From SG8-30 sp963715485 (GTDB taxonomy: Bacteria; Pseudomonadota; Gammaproteobacteria; Steroidobacterales; Steroidobacteraceae): a stretch of 64,000 bases of DNA. Under the pieces are notes generated by a model. That model ran no database searches and was not told the DNA's origin. It was given only the letters and a program-made list of their open reading frames with translations. Location: assembly GCA_963715485.1 (NCBI GenBank), contig OY970244.1:620001-684000 (forward strand), given 5' to 3'. Positions 37,341 to 46,658 of the stretch are shown here, piece by piece. The stretch's first letter is position 1. Each line of letters begins with the position of its first letter. The position numbers were made by a program, and so were the translations under genes.

Positions 37341-37823
37341 TCAGCGCTTGTAGCTGGACTTGTAGGTTCCCATCGAGCCCTTGGCCATGACGTCGGTACG
37401 CACCCAGGTGCCGCCGCCGGTCACGCCCTTCAGCTTGCCGAAGCCGTCCACGTAGCCGAAGCTGCCGCAGGCATCGGGGCACTTGGCCGTGCCCGTCTCG
37501 TCCATCTTCCACCACCAGAAGCTGCCATCGCCGCTGTCGTTGTGCGAGAAGCAGCTGCCGCTGCCGGAGACCATCTTGCCGTCCTTGTCGAGCAGGAACC
37601 GGCCGATGCAGTCCGAGTCCATCCCGTTGATCGGGTCGTCCGCCTTGTCCGACCTGGACAGCTGGTAGTAGTGCGACAGGACGATCTTGCGCCCGTCCGC
37701 CAGGGTCGTGACCTGCTCCTTGCCCGTGTAGGTCGAGTAGTTGCCCGTGGACTCGCCCGCGGACGCCGTCGCCGAAACCGCCAGCAACGCAGCGGCCGCC
37801 AGCCAAGGACCTGACTTCTTCAT
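37341..37823 (-). CDS. Hypothetical exported protein
   Basis: 160 aa from MKKSGPWLAAAALLAVSATASA, a clear signal peptide. An ATG ten codons upstream is less likely. The mature part is rich in Ser, Gly and Lys. It contains paired cysteines (MDSDCIGRF, GSGSCFSHN, AKCPDACGSFG), DGSFWWWKMDETG and KGVTGGGTWVRTD. It looks like a small disulfide-stabilised beta protein. No family was recognised. Confidence 0.65.
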   Translation of the reverse strand: MKKSGPWLAAAALLAVSATASAGESTGNYSTYTGKEQVTTLADGRKIVLSHYYQLSRSDKADDPINGMDSDCIGRFLLDKDGKMVSGSGSCFSHNDSGDGSFWWWKMDETGTAKCPDACGSFGYVDGFGKLKGVTGGGTWVRTDVMAKGSMGTYKSSYKR

Positions 37824-37917
37824 GGGTATGCCCTCCCTCGTCATTTGATTCACCCGGGCAGACGGCCATGTCGCGATGGACGGCCCGACCCGGCACGTGC
37901 CGGGTCACCATACATCA

Positions 37918-39090
37918 TTATTCCGGACGTTCCAGCCGACGCAGCACCTCGGTCGCCCTGAACACGCGGCCCCACTGGCGCTCGTCAAGCAGGTCGACGA
38001 TGCCGGCCTCGAGCAGGTTGGCGAGCGCGGCGTTCGCCGCTGGCACCGACACGCCCAGTCCCTCGGCAGCCTGCCGCACCGATAGCACCGGATGCCCGAC
38101 CAGGAAACGGGGCAGGCGGCGCGTGGCCGAGCCAGCACGGAAGCCAGCTAGCTGCCGTTCCCAATGCTCGACGAGGGCCAGCAGGTCCATCGTGATCGAG
38201 ATCGACTCGTCGCAGGACTGCACGACGGCGCGGCACAGCAGCTCCAGCCAGCGGCCCCACTGGCCGCGCAGCTGCACGTCGGCCAGCGCGGCGTAGTACT
38301 CGCTGCGCGCGCGCAGCAGCGACCCGGACAGGTAGAGCGGCGGATAGCCCTCGGCTGCCAGCATCAGTGGCAGCAGCAGGCGGCCGGTGCGGCCGTTGCC
38401 GTCGTGATACGGGTGGATGGTCTCGAACTGGGCATGCGCGATGGCCAGCTGGGCCAGGATGGACAGTTCTCCCTGCTCGTCCTCGCGCGGCGCGTACTGC
38501 AGGATGCTCGCTTCCATCTCCGCCATGCAGCGCGGCACCGCATCCGGCGGCGCCGGCACGAAGGTCGCGTCCTCGATGCGCAGGCTCGACCCGATCCAGG
38601 CCTGGTCTTGCCGGTACGCACCGACCACCTCGGCGGGTGCCTCGTCCTGCATCAGGATGGCGTGCAACGCGTGGATGAGCGGCAGGGTGAGCGCGGGCCG
38701 GCCCATGTCGCGGACGCGCTCGAGCCCGTGCTGGAGTGCCGCGACATAGCGCTGCGTGACCCGCACATCGGGTGGCAGCCCGTCGGCACTCTGCGTCGCC
38801 TCGTAAGTGAGCAACTGCGGCAGGCTGCTTCGCGTCCCCTCGATCTGCGAACTGCCGACCGCCTCGCGGCGCGCCAGCGTGCGCGTCACCATGTCGGCGT
38901 TGGGGATGTGCGCCAGTGCGCCCTGCAAGCGGCCGAGGGCAGCGTGGGCCTCGGCGAGGTCTGCGCCTTGCCATTGCCCCGGGGGGAGCGCGCGGGGAGT
39001 CGGCGGTGCCACGAGCGCGCATACGTTCGGATGGCCCAGGGCGGGCACCAGGTACGGCCGGCGGTCGGTGGCGACGTCCTCTGTGCGCAT
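37918..39090 (-). CDS. Fic/DOC family protein (AMPylator type, class II)
   Basis: 390 aa. The catalytic motif HPYHDGNGRTGR is at residues 226-237. The N-terminal inhibitory helix SSQIEG is at 80-85, with E84 positioned to obstruct ATP as in class II Fic proteins, so it should be self-inhibited. A winged-helix-like region at the C-terminus (LSVRQAAEGLGVSVPAANAAL) could bind DNA. Upstream lies an unusual array of 41-bp units with a palindrome (39120-39215), a likely control region. Targets are unknown. It may act as a stand-alone toxin-like or regulatory enzyme. Confidence 0.9.
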   Translation of the reverse strand: MRTEDVATDRRPYLVPALGHPNVCALVAPPTPRALPPGQWQGADLAEAHAALGRLQGALAHIPNADMVTRTLARREAVGSSQIEGTRSSLPQLLTYEATQSADGLPPDVRVTQRYVAALQHGLERVRDMGRPALTLPLIHALHAILMQDEAPAEVVGAYRQDQAWIGSSLRIEDATFVPAPPDAVPRCMAEMEASILQYAPREDEQGELSILAQLAIAHAQFETIHPYHDGNGRTGRLLLPLMLAAEGYPPLYLSGSLLRARSEYYAALADVQLRGQWGRWLELLCRAVVQSCDESISITMDLLALVEHWERQLAGFRAGSATRRLPRFLVGHPVLSVRQAAEGLGVSVPAANAALANLLEAGIVDLLDERQWGRVFRATEVLRRLERPE

Positions 39091-39119
39091 CAGACCTGCC
39101 TCGTCGAAGGGCGCGCTAA

Positions 39120-39215
39120 CCTTAAAAAGCGCCGCAGGTTAGTAAAGTTTAGTTTACTAACCTTAAAGAGACAAGCGTATTCATAACGTTTAATTTCCTA
39201 CCCTTAAAAAGCGCC
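39120..39215. promoter_or_regulatory. Iterated 41-bp array with embedded palindrome upstream of fic
   Basis: CCTTAAAAAG, CCTTAAAGAG and CCTTAAAAAG start at 39120, 39161 and 39202, exactly 41 bp apart. Units 1 and 2 also share GTTTA-TTT-CTA at the same offset. Unit 1 carries the perfect inverted repeat AGGTTAGTAAA, GTTTAG, TTTACTAACCT (39136-39163). The AT-rich block contrasts with its surroundings. It probably is the operator/promoter region of the Fic gene on the minus strand. Confidence 0.65.
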
Positions 39216-39245
39216 CAACACTTATCAAGGATCGGCCCACCGCCG

Positions 39246-40076
39246 TCAACGCCGCGCCGCCGCAATCCGCTCCCGGACCAGCTCGAGTGCCTCCTCCGTC
39301 AGACCCTCGTCGTCGAAGTCTGCCGCCCTGACCACGAACGCCGCCACCTCCGACTCGTCGCGGCGCAGGACCACGCGTGGCCGCCCCTCCCGAAAGATAC
39401 CGAGCACCTTCGGGCCGGACTGGGCATCGGTGAGGTCCGCCAGGGCGAGCGTCTTCCCTGGCGACCCGCTCCAGCGGCCGTCCACGGACGGGACGAAATG
39501 GATCGCCGTGTCGGAGACCGCGACCATGCCGCGGTCCCGCGTAATCAGCCACTCGGCCTGGTTGAAGACGACGACGTTCGTCTCGCCCTGCGCCTGCAGG
39601 CGCGCGACGAGCTCGCCGGCCGCAATGTCGCGGCTGTCCACGTCGAAGCAGGGCGGCGTCGAGTCCACCGCCTGGCCCAGGAAGAACTCGTTGTTGCCGC
39701 ACTTCACGACGTCGAGCGTCGCGGCGGTGACGATGCCCTCGGCATCGAAGCGCACCAGCAGGCGCCGGTAGAGCATCTGCTTGAGTGCGGCGCCCAGCAG
39801 GCCCACCTGGCCGCCGCCCGCCAGGACCAGCACCGCGCCGCCGCCGCCCTCGCGATAGGCGCTGGCATAGGCGACCCACGACTCGTCCGCGGCGACCGTG
39901 TCCGGGTCGCCGAGGGTCAGCACGACATCCGCCATCGTGGTCCGGCCGGCCTCGATGAAGGCGGGGACCGCATCGGCAAGGTTCTGCCGCGATGGCGCTT
40001 CGTAGCGGGCGGGATAAATGATCGGCACGCAGCCCGCGCTCGCCAGGAAAAGCAGCAGGAGGACGATCACCCTCAT
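39246..40076 (-). CDS. Lipoprotein with a BamE/SmpA-like N-terminal part
   Basis: 276 aa. Signal peptide with lipobox LASAGC (Cys16). Then RTTMADVVLTLGDPDTVAADESWVAY-type sequence resembles the BamE/SmpA fold, where a helix precedes LG-P. The C-terminal half (VVFNQAEWLITRDRGMVAV, GKTLALADLTDAQ) is not recognised. The ATG overlaps the stop of the upstream, smaller BamE-like gene. An envelope role is inferred only from the lipobox. Confidence 0.7.
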   Translation of the reverse strand: MRVIVLLLLFLASAGCVPIIYPARYEAPSRQNLADAVPAFIEAGRTTMADVVLTLGDPDTVAADESWVAYASAYREGGGGAVLVLAGGGQVGLLGAALKQMLYRRLLVRFDAEGIVTAATLDVVKCGNNEFFLGQAVDSTPPCFDVDSRDIAAGELVARLQAQGETNVVVFNQAEWLITRDRGMVAVSDTAIHFVPSVDGRWSGSPGKTLALADLTDAQSGPKVLGIFREGRPRVVLRRDESEVAAFVVRAADFDDEGLTEEALELVRERIAAARR

Positions 40077-40411
40077 GGCTCGCGGACCCGGACGATGGAG
40101 TGACGTTGCAGCACGCCATCGTCGTCGAACACCAGGACGAGGCTGCCGTCGGTGTCCATCCAGTTGGCCCCGCCGACCTCGAGCCTGACGTACTGGCCTG
40201 CCTCGTCATGGCTGACGCGATAGGTGCAGATCCCGCCGGAACGCAGGCAGCGGGTCGGCTCGCCGAGCCGCGCCACGACTTCTTCACGGCGCGTGGCGCC
40301 GTCGGCGAGGAAGTCGAGGAGGTCCGGCTGGCCGCGCAGGGGCGTGGTGCTGCAACCCGCCAGCAGCGACAGCACGAGCAGCCACCCGGCACGCCAGCAC
40401 GAGCCGACCAT
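40073..40411 (-). CDS. Small BamE/OmlA-like lipoprotein
   Basis: 112 aa. Lipobox LLAGC (Cys20), then LLDFLADGATRREEVVARLG and EPTRC, SLVLVFDDDGVLQRHSIV. This is the compact SmpA/OmlA-type fold (two helices, three strands). It is shorter than BamE and carries two cysteines. It is translationally coupled to the larger lipoprotein, so the two may act together at the cell envelope. Confidence 0.72.
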   Translation of the reverse strand: MVGSCWRAGWLLVLSLLAGCSTTPLRGQPDLLDFLADGATRREEVVARLGEPTRCLRSGGICTYRVSHDEAGQYVRLEVGGANWMDTDGSLVLVFDDDGVLQRHSIVRVREP

Positions 40412-40671
40412 GCCATGGAGTCTGGGCCGGGGTCGGAGGGGCGGGTGTCGGTAGAAGCCGCAGGGGGCGGGCCCCGGAGACGCGCACCCGCCACCGGCGC
40501 ATGGGCTTCCTGCATTGCTCCAAGTGCGGATGGAATCTGGACTGGTTCAATGATCGAGTGAGCAGTTGAGGGGAGGGCGATCTGGCATCGCGTCGATCCT
40601 TCTCCGCGAACCAGTCCGGGGCATGACCGACCGTTGCCGGATGTCACCGCGTTCGCGGAAGGAGGAAAATC

Positions 40672-41223
40672 ATGAAGGCAAGGATCTTGCGCAGCATCGG
40701 CACAGCGCTGCTGGTGCTGGGACTCGCAGCGCCGGGCCTGGCGATGGCTGGCGATGCCAAGGGGTGCTCCATCCTGGGCACGTGGTTCGGGTTCGACCCC
40801 GCCAACAATGACGCGTTGACGGGATGGGTGGTGTCGGCGACCGGCAGTTCCAACAACGCCGGCACGAACAGCCTGGAATACCTGAACCTGGATCCCACGA
40901 TGGGCATGCTGTTCCCGACGGCCGTGAGGATGAACACGCTGCACGGCGTCTGGGAGCGGACCGGCGGCAACACGTTCGACTGGACGATGATCGGCTACGC
41001 AGTCGACGCGGTGGGCGACATCGTGTGGGTCGGCAAGCTGACCGGCCACACGCTGATGAGCAACGACTGCTCCGTCGAGACCATCCTGGACACGAAGCTC
41101 TGGATCTATGCGCCGGACCAGAATCCCTACACCGGGGAACTGATGGTGCTTCCCTATGGGGTGCCGAACCCGATCTCGTTCCCGACGCACTGGGGGTTCC
41201 GCGCGATGGTGGAGGTGCCGTAA
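40672..41223 (+). CDS. Hypothetical exported protein
   Basis: 183 aa after a strong GGAGGAAAAT site. The signal peptide ends AMAGDAKG. Conserved-looking blocks are GTWFGFDPANNDALTGWVV, HGVWERTGGNTFDWTMIGY and ISFPTHWGFRAMVEVP, suggesting a lipocalin-like beta barrel (G-W near the start of the first strand). Two cysteines (KGCSIL and NDCSVET) may pair. A good intrinsic hairpin follows at 41278. Confidence 0.65.
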   Translation: MKARILRSIGTALLVLGLAAPGLAMAGDAKGCSILGTWFGFDPANNDALTGWVVSATGSSNNAGTNSLEYLNLDPTMGMLFPTAVRMNTLHGVWERTGGNTFDWTMIGYAVDAVGDIVWVGKLTGHTLMSNDCSVETILDTKLWIYAPDQNPYTGELMVLPYGVPNPISFPTHWGFRAMVEVP

Positions 41224-41277
41224 GCGGATTGGCTGCGTAATCGCACGCTACCCGCCCGATCGGCGGGTGTGATGCCT

Positions 41278-41301
41278 GGCCCCGGCCGGAAGGCCGGGGC
41301 C
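41278..41301 (+). terminator. Intrinsic-type hairpin
   Basis: A perfect 10-bp stem GGCCCCGGCC, loop GGAA, GGCCGGGGCC, followed by TTCG. A second smaller hairpin, CCCGCC-GATC-GGCGGG-like, lies just upstream near 41251-41267. Together they separate the exported protein gene from the cupin gene. Confidence 0.6.
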
Positions 41302-41376
41302 TTCGCTGCCGGGCCCGCCAAGGAGCCGCCCCGGGCAGGTATCCTGTCCGTTCTCCCGCTCGCCCCGGACCCCGCC

Positions 41377-42080
41377 ATGACCACCACCCTCCTCAACGCC
41401 GACTTCGACGCAGCGCGTGGTGCTGCCGCCGCCGAGGCGAGGCGGACTGGGTGGACTCGCCCATGCCGGGCGTGACGCGGCGCATGCTGGACCGCGTCGG
41501 CGGCGAGGTGGCCCGCGCCACCAGCCTGGTGCGCTATGCGCCGGGCTCGCAGTTCGCGCGCCACGAGCACGGCGGCGGCGAGGAGATCCTGGTGCTGGCG
41601 GGCACGTTCTCCGACGAGACCGGCGACTACCCGGCCGGCACCTACCTGCGCAACCCGCCCGGCACCGGGCACGCGCCGTCCTCGCGCGAGGGCTGCACGC
41701 TGTTCGTGAAGCTGTGGCAGTTCGCGCCCGGCGACACGGAGACGGTGCGCATCGACACCCGCAGCGCGCCCTGGTACCCGGGACTGGTGCCGGGGCTGAC
41801 CGTCATGCCGCTGCACGAGCACGACGGCATCAGCACCGCGCTGGTGCGCTGGGCGCCGGACACGCGGTTCTCGCCGCACACCCACCCGGGCGGGGAGGAG
41901 ATCCTGGTGCTGGAAGGCCTGTTCCGCGACGAGGACGGCGAGTACCCCGAGGGCTCGTGGCTACGCAACCCGCGGTGGAGCCGGCATACGCCGTTCACCG
42001 GGCCGGAGGGGGCGTTGATCTACGTGAAGGTGGGGCATTTGGGGGCGGGGATGGTGGAGCCAACACTGTCCCAGGACTAG
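41377..42080 (+). CDS. Double cupin protein, ChrR-type, frameshifted near the start
   Basis: About 234 aa. It starts MTTTLLNADFDAAR. After a frame break near 41418-41450 it continues WVDSPMPGVTRRMLDR, then two ChrR-like cupin domains. The first has RYAPGSQFARHEHGGGEEIL with YPAGTYLRNPPGTGHAP; the second has RWAPDTRFSPHTHPGGEEIL. His/Glu ligands for a divalent metal are present in both. It lacks the zinc anti-sigma domain of true ChrR, so it is not expected to control a sigma factor directly. Function uncertain. Confidence 0.8.
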
Positions 42081-42266
42081 AAGAACACGCGAATCAGTGC
42101 CTGCACCAAAGACTTCGCGAACGCGACGAGCGTGGCTCTACAAAAAAACAGGGAGCCGCAAGGAGGCCGATTACAGAGTCGAGCGGCTCAAGCGGCCCCA
42201 GGCCTAAATCTTCAGTGATCTCATAGTGCTTCAGGTGTCTAGCAGGAGAAGCACCTCCCGCCGAAA

Positions 42267-45200
42267 TCAATCAGGAACTCTCAGTTCGGAACGCATACGC
42301 GGTGGAATCGACTCTCGAAGGCGCCACCTCACGGTAATTGGTTTGTCACCACTCCAATCGACAAATTCGACTGGCCCGCAATAGAAGAACGGGCTGGCTT
42401 TTCCATCCCTTGTCTTTGAACGTTGCCGGACAAAGAGCAAGACCTCGATTCCCATGCTCTTGTGATCGCGAATGGCTCGTCCTGCGCTGCTGTCGCGGGC
42501 TGTCCTATTCTGGCTCTGCCATTCGAACAGTTCTGACGAAACAAAATGGTCCTTGTACTTGTGCTTGTCCGCGGCGGTGCTCTTGTCGAGCGTTACAAGA
42601 AGAAAAGTCCTCTCTGAACGGCGAACAAAGCCTTGTCGCCAGACTGAAGCGTTGAACTCAAGCCCAAAAAGCCCTGGAATTTGCTCGCGCGAGTAGGCCT
42701 TCCACACGACAGGAGCGAGAATTCCCGAGCCGATCGGCCTCAGTGTCCAATGGCCGTTCTCCTTGGCGATTTGGACTTGGTGTCTTGTGCCCGGCGCTCC
42801 GGCATCGGGACCGAACCACTGCCGCAGAATAGCCGGCAGCTCGTTCCGATCTGATCCTTCCTTCTGAGCTACGTTCAAAGCTACTTTGACGAAGTTGCCT
42901 CTATATCCTTGGCCATTGGCAACGAAGGCGGTCCACCCTTCCGGTAGCCCCAAGTTGGCGTCCCTGTTCAGCGGCATAAGAATTGGAGTGCCATTGGCCT
43001 GGTTTACTTTGATTACGTACTGATCGTCCGCAGTTGGGGCGCTGCGATCGAGATACTCGGCTAGGCGCCATTCGGCAATCTCGCGCGTCAGTTCCTGAAA
43101 CGCCAAGCGGTTCGATTGCGACATGGTGATGGCGCTTGAAAAGACGCCGTCGACATAACGGAAATACGACTCGCTGCCGGTTCCGGCCCCGCCCACCCAT
43201 GCCCGAATTGGATTCGTCTCCAGGTACGCCTGAAGCGACTCATCGCTTTCGATCTCAATTGCAAAGTCAGCGGCAACCCGCGGCTGATGTTTGGCCAGTT
43301 GGCGAACGCCCGCCATCAGTTCACCAATGCTCAAGGCACCTGGGAATTTGTCTTCGTTCAACATCGCCAGCAGCACTACAATCTTGAGGCTCTTGGTCAT
43401 TTGCGTGACTTCAAGGGCCGTGAGAAAGGCCTGAGCCGAGTCTCTCGCCATCTCTTGTGCGTTGCTCAGGACGTTCATCGACTTAAGGAAGTCAAACCAC
43501 GATCCGAAGTTCTGACGTACCGACCGAGGTGCATATCCCTCCCGATACGCCTCCAGCGCGGTCGGCCGAACTCCATGTAAGTCAATGAAATCCTGAACGT
43601 ATGTTCGAAGCGCCTCAGAGGGAGACCGGCCGACACGAAGCAGGCCTTTCAGAATGTCTATCGCTGCGAGTTCATATGTAACCGTGCATCCCGGGGGGAT
43701 GTCCGCAGTGCCGGCCTGGTATCTCTCGAGGAGGTTTTGAATGTTCTGATCGCCCGCCGTCAGGCCAAACAGAGTCTGTGGCTTTAGCAGAAAGGTGCGA
43801 TGGTTCCCGATATAGTCGATTACCCGTAGCCGCTTACCGGAAGCGGCCTTTCGGAGTCCACGACCGAACTGCTGAAGCCAAAGAACCTTGGACTCCGTTG
43901 GTCGAAGCATCATCACGGTATCCAAATCTGGTAGATCAACACCCTCGTTGAACATGTCTACCGCGCAAACTACGTCCAATTCCCCAGCTTGAAGCTGCTC
44001 GAGTGACTGAGTCCGCGGGGCGCTAGTGGCGCCGGTATGAACGGCCACAGCGCGCTTTCCGTTGTCATTAAGGAAGCCTGCCATGAAGTCAGCGTGACGC
44101 TGTGATACGCAGAAGGCGAGTGTTCGAGATCCTCCCCGCCGATCGAGTTGTTCGAGCGCATTACGGGCGCGAGATAGAGTCGCGACAGCTGTTGTCAGTT
44201 GTGCTTCATCAAAACGACGGCTTCGCCACGGGATGTTCGTGTAGTCGACCTCATCGGGTACGCCAAAATAGTCGAATTCACAGAGAAGTCCCCGCCGAAT
44301 GCCTTCAGCGAGATCGCAACGAAAGACAAGGTTGCCACCACAAAGCTCCAAAAGATCGGCACCGTCGCTACGCTCCGGTGTTGCGGTGAGACCGAGAAGA
44401 AACTTGGGCTTAAAGTAATTGATCAGGCGACGATAGGTAGTCGCCGACGCATGATGAAATTCATCCACGACGATGTAGTCAAATCGACCGCGGGGAAACT
44501 GCTCCAAGTTGGCATGTCGACTCAGTGTCTGAACGGATGCAAATACCACCTGAGCACCTGGATGCTTCTCGCCGCCGGTATAGTGTCCTAGGTAGTCTGC
44601 TGGTCGAATCCGGCGGAATGTCTGCATTGCCTGACTGAGGATCTCCTCGCGATGAGCCACGAAAAGGACTCGTTCAAAGTCGCGTGAGTCAAATGCGCTT
44701 AGCCAGGTTTTTCCCAGCCCGGTTGCGAGAACTACTAGCCCGGCATCGGCACCGTCCATCCGGCACTTTCGCAAGGCCTCGAGAGCCTCCGTTTGAACGC
44801 TATGCGGTGTGGGGACCTCAATGGTCTCTGACGGCGGCGCCGCAACGCGTTCTTCCAAAGCCCCACCAACCGTAGACGCTCTTCGGAGGCTGTAGCTGGC
44901 TATCCAATCAAATGTCAGTTCGGTGGTTGCTGGGTCGCAGAAAAGGATTTCAAAAGCTGCGCAAACCTGATCGAAACCCTTCCCGTCTCGAGATGAGATG
45001 ATCTTGTAGTTCCACTCAACACCCTCTTGGAGAGCAGATCGACTCATATTCGAGCTGCCCACAAATGCGACACCGGCTCCGGTCGTGTGACGAAAGATGT
45101 ATGCCTTCGGGTGGAAGGCAACCGGGAGGCCAGGGAGGCCGCGATGCTTGCCTAGGGACTGGTAGACACGTCGCGAGAGAGAGCCCGGGCCGGGCTCTAG

Positions 45201-45866
45201 GTCCATGAGTTGCAGCAGAGCGACCGGATCGGTGGTGTCTAGGTAGTCACCGGTCAGTAGTCTTACCCGACCACCGCGCGCGAGGATGTCAACTATCGAC
45301 GATTGAAGTATGTCGACACCGCTCTTCATGACGAAAGCCACGGCAATGTCGACACTCACAGCGGTGGCGAGTTGAGCCTTCAGGTGTCGAGCGAGTGGCT
45401 CGCTTGGGCCCCCGCTTATGAGAAATGTTTCTTTGCCGGGCGCGTAACGGTCAATCGAGTCTCGCACACCTTGCGAAGGCTCTTGCCACGCTGGAGTCGA
45501 AAATCGAACCCCACCGGCCTCGCCGCGTGCGTCACCGTGGTATCTGGGAATCACGTGCAAGTGCATGTGGAAGCGGGTCTGTCCAGCGGGTCGACCAACG
45601 TCAACGCCGATGTTGTAGCCGTCCGGAGAATGACGTTGGTCGATCAAGGCTTTGACCTCGTCGATCGCGTCGACGAGTGCCGCCTTCTCTTCCCGTGTCG
45701 AATCAAACCACGATGAAAAGTGTCTCCGAGGCACTAGCAGTGCGTGGCCGGTCGAGACCGGATTCCAGTCCCATATCCCAAGCACGAGTGGACTTTCGAA
45801 GAAGAGACCGCTGCAGGCCGGGCGGCAGAACGGACATGGGATATCTGTTTCGTCCGTATCACTCAT
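42267..45866 (-). CDS. Multidomain HIT - phospholipase D nuclease - SF2 helicase - DUF3427 protein
   Basis: 1199 aa, intact, from ATG 45866 (MSDTDETDIPCPFC). Residues 10-115 form a HIT domain with zinc-type CPFC and the catalytic HMHLHV at 100-105. Residues 140-330 form a PLD-like nuclease with HPKAYIF (252-258) and GSSNMS. Residues 350-750 form an SF2 helicase with ATGLGKTW (381-388), VDEFHHA (467-473), LGLTATPERSDG and QQFGRGLRKA. The C-terminal 400 residues match DUF3427-type sequence. The fusion suggests nucleic-acid cleavage plus nucleotide-adduct hydrolysis, as in defence or repair. Base composition is AT-richer than the window. It is coupled to a SprT-like gene by a 4-bp overlap. Confidence 0.85.
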   Translation of the reverse strand: MSDTDETDIPCPFCRPACSGLFFESPLVLGIWDWNPVSTGHALLVPRRHFSSWFDSTREEKAALVDAIDEVKALIDQRHSPDGYNIGVDVGRPAGQTRFHMHLHVIPRYHGDARGEAGGVRFSTPAWQEPSQGVRDSIDRYAPGKETFLISGGPSEPLARHLKAQLATAVSVDIAVAFVMKSGVDILQSSIVDILARGGRVRLLTGDYLDTTDPVALLQLMDLEPGPGSLSRRVYQSLGKHRGLPGLPVAFHPKAYIFRHTTGAGVAFVGSSNMSRSALQEGVEWNYKIISSRDGKGFDQVCAAFEILFCDPATTELTFDWIASYSLRRASTVGGALEERVAAPPSETIEVPTPHSVQTEALEALRKCRMDGADAGLVVLATGLGKTWLSAFDSRDFERVLFVAHREEILSQAMQTFRRIRPADYLGHYTGGEKHPGAQVVFASVQTLSRHANLEQFPRGRFDYIVVDEFHHASATTYRRLINYFKPKFLLGLTATPERSDGADLLELCGGNLVFRCDLAEGIRRGLLCEFDYFGVPDEVDYTNIPWRSRRFDEAQLTTAVATLSRARNALEQLDRRGGSRTLAFCVSQRHADFMAGFLNDNGKRAVAVHTGATSAPRTQSLEQLQAGELDVVCAVDMFNEGVDLPDLDTVMMLRPTESKVLWLQQFGRGLRKAASGKRLRVIDYIGNHRTFLLKPQTLFGLTAGDQNIQNLLERYQAGTADIPPGCTVTYELAAIDILKGLLRVGRSPSEALRTYVQDFIDLHGVRPTALEAYREGYAPRSVRQNFGSWFDFLKSMNVLSNAQEMARDSAQAFLTALEVTQMTKSLKIVVLLAMLNEDKFPGALSIGELMAGVRQLAKHQPRVAADFAIEIESDESLQAYLETNPIRAWVGGAGTGSESYFRYVDGVFSSAITMSQSNRLAFQELTREIAEWRLAEYLDRSAPTADDQYVIKVNQANGTPILMPLNRDANLGLPEGWTAFVANGQGYRGNFVKVALNVAQKEGSDRNELPAILRQWFGPDAGAPGTRHQVQIAKENGHWTLRPIGSGILAPVVWKAYSREQIPGLFGLEFNASVWRQGFVRRSERTFLLVTLDKSTAADKHKYKDHFVSSELFEWQSQNRTARDSSAGRAIRDHKSMGIEVLLFVRQRSKTRDGKASPFFYCGPVEFVDWSGDKPITVRWRLRESIPPRMRSELRVPD

Positions 45867-46396
45867 CTGTGGATAGCCCTTTTGGTTATCTCGAGGGTGC
45901 CGTCGAGGCCGGCCTCGACGCAGCTGCGGCAGCGCCATGCTCGAACTGGTCGGCTTGATGCTCGTGCGCTGTGGCAGACGGGGCAGCGATGCGTGTATCT
46001 GTAAGGATCAGTGTTGCGGGTCATTTTCGGCTTTGCCCGCTTTGCTGATAGATGAACTGCAGGGTTGAATCCCGCGGCTCGAACCAAAGCCTTCCACTCA
46101 GATCCGTGAGCGGTAACTCCTCGCCCATACAAAATGTCAACAGCAGCATGGGCCATCTCGTGAGCGAGAATTTCTGCCTGCCTAGCCCTCAGCTCAAGGA
46201 AGCGTCCTCCGACCTCGATAGTTCTCGTATCGCGACAATAGCGAGCCATCGTTCTCGTCAGTCGGCGGTTCGGATTAACCACGATTTCATGAGGGAGATT
46301 CGGATACCCCCATATGCGAGACCACTCATTAGCCCTGCTCTTAAGTCGATTGGCGACACGGGCACCGGCGACTCGTAGGAATTCGCTGGAGAACAT
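45863..46396 (-). CDS. SprT-like zinc metalloprotease
   Basis: 177 aa. HExxH at residues 79-83 (AHEMAHAAV), a likely third ligand H97 (TAHGSEWKALVRAAGF), and a C-terminal zinc ribbon C138-x2-C141 and C156-x2-C159. The SprT/Spartan family includes proteases cleaving DNA-protein crosslinks. The gene overlaps the start of the helicase fusion by 4 bp and shares its AT-richer composition, so they form a single acquired operon. An attractive but untested idea is cooperation in clearing protein-bound DNA. Confidence 0.85.
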   Translation of the reverse strand: MFSSEFLRVAGARVANRLKSRANEWSRIWGYPNLPHEIVVNPNRRLTRTMARYCRDTRTIEVGGRFLELRARQAEILAHEMAHAAVDILYGRGVTAHGSEWKALVRAAGFNPAVHLSAKRAKPKMTRNTDPYRYTHRCPVCHSARASSRPVRAWRCRSCVEAGLDGTLEITKRAIHR

Positions 46397-46658
46397 CTTT
46401 CGCTTGGCTCCAACAGAGATTTGGAAATATCGCGTATCGCTGGCTCGTCAACCGATCGTAGTTTCCGAGTCAAGTGGCCTTTCTGCACACGGGAGGGGTT
46501 CGGCTAGTTCCAAAGTTGATCGGGCGCCCAGCGCGTGGCCTATCAGATTTTATGGTTCGGCTGACTATGTGCCGGGGATAAGGGGCTTCTCATTTTCATG
46601 TACGGCTCAGCGGGCTGCCTGATTTGGTTGGCTTAGTCTCATTTATATCCGTACTACG

